Shown here: in pieces, positions 1-5,000 of the stretch
Layout of the letters: every line of letters starts with the position of its first letter
Position numbering within the stretch: position 1 is the stretch's first letter
NCBI GenBank assembly: GCA_034716155.1
Contig: JAYEFR010000275.1
Span: forward strand, 1 to 6,678
Direction: 5' to 3'
Source: JAGGYK01 sp034716155
GTDB taxonomy: Bacteria > Desulfobacterota > Desulfomonilia > UBA1062
Length of the DNA stretch: 6,678 nt
Position numbers and translations under genes: made by a program
Notes under the pieces: model-generated
Told to the model about the DNA's origin: nothing
Databases searched by the model: none
The model's input: only the letters and a program-made list of their open reading frames with translations

Positions 1-28
1 ACAATACTCAGAACTTAAGTACCGTGTA

Positions 29-55
29 TTGAATTTCTACTTTTTATGATATAAT
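29..55 (+). promoter_or_regulatory. Likely promoter of the transposase gene (extended -10)
   Basis: A perfect TATAAT box lies at 50-55. A TG dinucleotide at 47-48, one base upstream of it, makes an extended -10 element. The best -35 candidate, TTGAAT at 29-34, is only 15 bases from the -10 box, so the extended -10 probably carries most of the activity. The box ends 26 bases before the ATG at 82, which suits a short leader. This is a motif reading only; no transcript is known. Confidence 0.6.
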
Positions 56-71
56 GCTCCAAAGATAATCT

Positions 72-75
72 AGGA
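72..75 (+). promoter_or_regulatory. Ribosome binding site of the transposase gene
   Basis: AGGA lies six bases upstream of the ATG at 82, a normal Shine-Dalgarno distance. It supports that ATG as the start. The protein begins with the short basic leader typical of this transposase family, directly before the first strand of the HUH fold. Confidence 0.55.
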
Positions 76-81
76 TAAAAA

Positions 82-1059
82 ATGGGAAGAAGACCACGAA
101 TAGACTTGGCAGGATTTCATCATGTTGTCAATAGAGGAATAGAAAGAAGAAAAGTCTATAAATCAGATGAAGATAAAAATAAGTTTTTAGAGATAGTATG
201 TAATGCATGTAACATATATAAAATCAATATCCATGATTACTGTTTGATGAATAACCACTATCATTTATTAATTCAAACACCCAATGCAAATCTATCGAGA
301 GCGATGAGGCATTTAAATGGGGTTTATACACAGCGTTTTAATAGATCGCATTTGTGTGATGGCCAGTTATTCAGAGGTCGATATAAATCTATTGTAGTTG
401 ATGCTGACAGTTATCTTCTTGAGCTCGTTCGATATATACACAGGAATCCATTAGAAGTCGGGCTGGTTGAAACATTGAATAAATACAAATGGAGCAGTCA
501 TAAGGGCTATCTCTCTGATGCCAAGAAATGGGACTGGCTGCATAAGAATTTCATCCTATCATTGTTCTCGAAAAACAGGGCTGAAAGCATCAGAATATAC
601 AAACAATTTGTTTCCAAGGTGACAGCTGAAGAGATCAACCAAATATTTGGCAGAAGGATATTACCCTCTGTATTAGGTAGTGCAAAATTTGTTGATAAGA
701 TTAAAGAAATGTTTTTTATCAACAAAAACTTTGAAGAGGTCCCGGAATCTCGATACCTTGCTCCTGATGTAGAGACTATAAAAGCTGAGGTATGCCGCCT
801 TTATAAGGTTGATGGTCTTGATCTCTACATATCAAGGAGAGGCTATTTCAATGAGCCAAGGAATATTGCGATCTATCTGACAAGACATCTAAAGTGCGAT
901 TCTTTGAAGGAAATTGGCCACTCTTTTGAGATAGGAAAATATAGTACAGTTAGTAGTGTAATAGAAAGAGTGAAGAAAGAGATTCGAAAGGATAAAAACT
1001 TTAAAAAACGTGTTGATGAATTGACTTCAAAACTATCCAAGAGTCAACGGCAGACTTGA
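82..1059 (+). CDS. REP-associated/IS200-type Y1 (HUH) transposase with DnaA-like C-terminal domain
   Basis: This is a single-strand DNA transposase or nickase of the Y1_Tnp superfamily (IS200/IS605 TnpA and RAYT proteins), which cut and rejoin DNA through a tyrosine using an HUH metal site. Seen in the sequence: the family opening GFHHVVNRG at residues 11-19; the metal-binding HYH triad at 59-61 within MNNHYHLLIQTP; the basic FRGRYKS block at 97-103; and the helix YLLELVRYIHRNPLE at 111-125, which holds the candidate catalytic tyrosine. Y111 fits best by spacing from the HUH motif and Y118 is the alternative. Residues about 240-305, including RNIAIYLTRHL and SLKEIGHSF followed by a TVSSVIERV helix, resemble the helix-turn-helix of DnaA domain IV and probably bind a repeat sequence. 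At 325 aa it is longer than minimal TnpA (about 150 aa) because of this tail. It looks intact, with its own promoter and RBS. The next gene starts 35 bases downstream. The family call is firm; the target sequence is unknown. Confidence 0.93.
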   Translation: MGRRPRIDLAGFHHVVNRGIERRKVYKSDEDKNKFLEIVCNACNIYKINIHDYCLMNNHYHLLIQTPNANLSRAMRHLNGVYTQRFNRSHLCDGQLFRGRYKSIVVDADSYLLELVRYIHRNPLEVGLVETLNKYKWSSHKGYLSDAKKWDWLHKNFILSLFSKNRAESIRIYKQFVSKVTAEEINQIFGRRILPSVLGSAKFVDKIKEMFFINKNFEEVPESRYLAPDVETIKAEVCRLYKVDGLDLYISRRGYFNEPRNIAIYLTRHLKCDSLKEIGHSFEIGKYSTVSSVIERVKKEIRKDKNFKKRVDELTSKLSKSQRQT

Positions 1060-1072
1060 CACCCTGACCCCT
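1038..1072 (+). repeat. Possible right-end hairpin of the transposable or REP-like element
   Basis: CAAG at 1038-1041 pairs with CTTG at 1055-1058, and TC at 1044-1045 pairs with GA at 1053-1054. This gives an imperfect stem with a two-base bulge and a seven-base loop. An alternative fold pairs GTCAA (1043-1047) with TTGAC (1056-1060). Both overlap the last codons of the transposase gene, and CTGACCCCT follows at 1064-1072. Imperfect, bulged hairpins at element ends are what HUH transposases of this group recognise. No second copy is present in the window and no matching left end was found in 1-81, so the boundary is inferred. Confidence 0.35.
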
Positions 1073-1094
1073 AGAAAAGTCCGAAGAGCCTAAA

Positions 1095-2042
1095 ATGAAT
1101 TCGTCCATTATAAAGCCAAGAACTTTAAATTTCATGGTAAATGATGTTTGCAACTCACGTTGCAAGATGTGCCGGGTGTGGCAGCAGAAACGGGAAAAAG
1201 AAATCACTCCTGAAGAGTTATCATCAGTCTTGAGTGATTCTCTCTTTAGTAGTTTAATGTACGTGGGTGTCAGCGGGGGAGAGCCAACCCTCAGAAAAGA
1301 CCTGCCGGAAATATTCCGCGTAATAGCTGATAAAGATGGCATTAAGGGAACGGGGTTGATTACAAATGCGTTGGCTGCTGAACATGTCATTAAACAAGTA
1401 ACAAAATGCAATGAAGTATGCATGGAGGCTAATTTGCCGTTCAATGTTATGGTCTCTCTTGATGGCATTGGCAAAGTACACGATACTGTGAGAGGCCAGA
1501 AACGAGCTTTTGAAAATGCGCTTAGGGTAATTTTCCATATACGTGATAATACTAACATTGCGCTTTCTATAGGATGCACCGTTATCAAACAAAATGTTTG
1601 GCATTTGGACGAGGTGCTTGATTTCTGCAAGAGAGAAAAGGTCCTTGGAAGATTCAGGATTGCAGAGTTTATCAACCGACTTTACAATAAAGACCAGAAA
1701 GCATGTATTCGAAACTTCAACGACGATGAGAGATACCAAATCGCACTATTTTTTAGTAAGCTGGAACTTTCGTATGAAACATCTCCACATATTAAGCAGA
1801 CATACAGGAATATTCGTCAGATGATTTTTGATGAAAAACCCCGCGAAAGTGGCTGCCCCTACCAGTCTGAAGCAGTCGGTCTTGACAGTAAGGGTAATCT
1901 CCTGTTTTGTTCACCGAAATCTCCAATTTTGGGCTCCTGCCTTGAAAGGTCTGCAAAAATTATTTACGACGAAAACAAGGCATTACGTGAATCCATTATT
2001 CAAAGATACTGCAGTGATTGCATCCATGATTATCATGCTGCT
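1095..2042 (+). other. Domain 1: radical SAM with SPASM auxiliary cluster
   Basis: Residues 1-316 of the giant protein. The radical SAM signature C-x3-C-x2-C is at C19, C23 and C26, and would bind the [4Fe-4S] cluster that cleaves S-adenosylmethionine. The SAM-binding GGEPT motif is at 61-65. A C-terminal cysteine set, C254-x12-G267-x4-C272, then C282 and C306-x2-C309, matches the opening pattern known for SPASM domains (C-x9-15-G-x4-C), which hold extra iron-sulfur clusters. Known SPASM enzymes modify peptides, proteins or small molecules; the substrate here is unknown. Fusion to glycan enzymes makes a sugar or glycoprotein substrate plausible. Length and start match stand-alone members of the family, so the module looks complete. 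Confidence 0.9.
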
Positions 2043-5000
2043 CCGTCAAAAAAATCACTTGAGGAACACGCACAAGAGGAGTTCCTGAAAAATTATATGT
2101 CAGTTAGGCAAAGTATAATAAATTCTACCAAGCTTCCCTCGGCTTTACCAGAACCGCTTGATTGGTCAAAGTTCAAAAGGCCTTTGATTGTTGGCTGGTA
2201 CGGCACTGAAACCGTTGGAGATAAAGCCATCATTAGCGACATAATTCAAAGACTAAAAAACGCAAACCCACAAATACAAATCACGATAGCAAGTTTGTAT
2301 CCTTTTGTTACCAGCAGAACACTATATGAGATTGGAGCAGAAGATATAAGAATCGTAAAGACATACTCGATAGAATATATAGAAGCGTGCAGATCTGCCG
2401 ATGCCATTGTTATGGGTGGAGGGCCATTGATGGGGATGGAACCACTCGGGTTTGTTCTTACAGCCTTTTCTGAAGCCAGGAAAGCTAATATACCCTGTAT
2501 TATTGAGGGTTGTGGGATCGGGCCGCTTATTGCAGATGAACATATATTGGCTGTTAAAGAGATATTAAGGTTAAGCACACAGATTAGGGTCAGGGATAAG
2601 GCATCCCTCTCTTGGGTTACTGAGAATACAGGCAGAATAGACGCAATTTGTACAGGTGACCCAGCGACCAGCTTTGTTGAAGGATGGAAAAAAGAGACTC
2701 TTCATGATCAGACAATTCATGATGAAGAGTATTTTGCATGTTTTTTGAGAGAAATAACATTTGAGTATGCAAACGGTATGTCTTCAACTGATTTTCTGGC
2801 ATTCAGAGAACGCTTTGAAAAAGAACTGGGGGAAATGGTTTGCAATATCCGGGAAAAAACAGGTCTCAAACCCCTTCTGATGCCAATGCATACTTTTGTT
2901 GTTGGCCAAGACGACAGAGATTTCGCCAGAAGATTTGCTAAGACCTATTTGCAAGAAGGTGGCTACAAGATAGGAAATAAGGTCTATTCCCTTCAGGATA
3001 TTCTATCGGTCATGAATAGAAGCAAGTTTAATTTATGTATGCGATTCCATTCTGTTTTGTTTGCCGAAAAATTAGACGTCCCGTTTGTAGCGGTAGATTA
3101 TACCGGTGGAGGAAAAATTAAAGGATTTCTGAAGGATCAGAAAAAATTAGAATTCATGTTTGACCGCTCCGATATAAGCAATAAGAATTGGAGACAAAAA
3201 ACAGATGCCATACTCTTAAGGCATAACCTAAGAAGTATGAATGTTGTCCATCTCTGCATGCAGGATTTTGGCGGCGCAGGGAAGGCAGCGTATAGGCTTC
3301 ATAAGGGTTTGCAGGCAATTGGTGTGGATTCTACTATGCTTGTGCTGAATAAGAGAAGCGGTGATCCGAGTGTTAAAGTGTTGCCCAATGATTATTCTAT
3401 AGGCATGACAGGCTGCCTAAATGTTTCTGCATATAATTCTCCTGTGAGGAATCAGCAGGCCGGAAGGTGGCACAAGCTTATGTCTGAATACTCCAATAGA
3501 CCTGCCGGGCTTGAGATGTTTACAGACGCTGTTTCAGATGTAAGACTCGATCGTGTACGTGAGATACAGGAGGCAGATATAATCAACTTACACTGGGTTG
3601 CGGGGCAGTTGGATTGCCCCAGTGCGCCTTTGGCCATAGGGGGTAAACCGATTATATGGACGCTTCATGATATGAATCCTTTTACGGGTGGATGTCACTA
3701 TGCTGGGGATTGTAAGAAATATATAAAAGGCTGTGGGGCATGCCCTCAATTNNNNNNNNNNGAGAATGACCTTTCACACCATGTATGGAAACAGAAATAT
3801 GATGCTTATAAGTCCTTAAACATAAATATCGTTACTCCAAGTCGCTGGCTTGGTCAATGTGCTTCCGAGAGCAAGCTGTTTTCTCGTTTTCCGGTTAATG
3901 TCGTCCCTAATGGATTTCCCATTGATATCTTTAGACCATATCCAAAGGAGGAAGTTCGCAAAGCTTTGAATGTCCCTGAATCAGCAAAAGTAATACTGTT
4001 TGGCGCAGATTCTGTTGTAAATGAAAGAAAAGGGTTTAGATATCTGCTGGAGGCCCTGAATAAACTTTCCCTAAAAAATGAGCAAAAAAATATTATTGTT
4101 ACATTTGGAAATTTGCCGGGAGGTGTGAAGATCACATCAAAGTATCCGATTTTCAATCTTGGTTCGATTGCGGATGAGAATCAGCTTGCTAGAATTTACA
4201 GCGCAGCAGATGTATTTGTTCTTCCCTCACTTGAGGATAATCTCCCCAATACCGTTGTTGAGGCAATGGCCTGTGGCGTGCCTGTGGTTGCTTTTGATAT
4301 CGGTGGGATACCGGATATGATAGAGCACAAAAAGGCCGGCTATCTGGTGAAGCCTAAAGACATAGCAGGCTTAATTGAAGGTATTGATTGGATCATATCA
4401 TCATATGACAGCGGCACAAATCTTTCAAAACAGTGCAGGGAAAAGGTAGTGAAAAAATATGCCCTTGAGGTGCAGGCAAAGGCGTATAAAGATTTATATA
4501 AGCGGACACTTCAAGATCATTCATTCTGGATAGAGAATATCCAAGCAAAAGCAAGGGGGTTGAACCAGCAAGGTGAAGGACTTTTTAAAAACGGCGACGT
4601 CGAAAGCGCATTAAGTGCTTTTACAAAGGTAATTGAGATAAATCCAAACTTTGCAACTGCGCACAACAACCTCGGCGTATTGTACTGGCAGACTGGAGAG
4701 GTTCAAAAAGCCGTAGAGCATTTTGTAAAGGCAATGGAAATTGATCCGAACAATCGGGATACGATTTTGAATATTGGCGATTTGTTCAAAAGTGTAGAGA
4801 AATTCGATGATGCAAGAAATAACTACTTATCTTATTTAAGCCGAAATTTAGAAGATGAAGATGTAACCCTTGCCTGGGAAGAATTCAAGGATAAGGAAGA
4901 AGATAAAGAGATAGTAGAAATTATAAAGGCAGAGTCGAAGGGCTACTTTGTGTCTGCCATTGTTTCCACCTATAACTCAGATGAGTTCATGCGTGAGTGT

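Noticed and set aside
2..31. Inverted repeat CAATAC (2-7) / GTATTG (26-31) and palindrome ACTTAAGT (13-20) as the left end of the element
   Set aside because: The arms are short and the loop is 18 bases. They do not match the hairpin at 1038-1060, so chance is a sufficient explanation.
1056..1061. TTGACA as a -35 box for the giant gene
   Set aside because: No -10-like sequence lies 15-19 bases downstream. The nearest, TAAAAT at 1091-1096, is 29 bases away and overlaps the start codon.
1001..1739. Two overlapping minus-strand open frames (1001-1675 and 1254-1739)
   Set aside because: They lie opposite the radical SAM domain, whose motifs are unmistakable on the plus strand. Their translations show no domain and no ribosome binding site.
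1594..2088. Plus-strand open frames at 1594-1824 and 1828-2088
   Set aside because: They are out-of-frame shadows of the radical SAM/SPASM coding sequence and show no recognisable motif.
3237..3239. ATG at codon 715 as the start of a separate GT4 gene
   Set aside because: It reads like an ancestral N-terminus, but there is no stop codon before it and no well-spaced ribosome binding site, so it is treated as a fusion joint.
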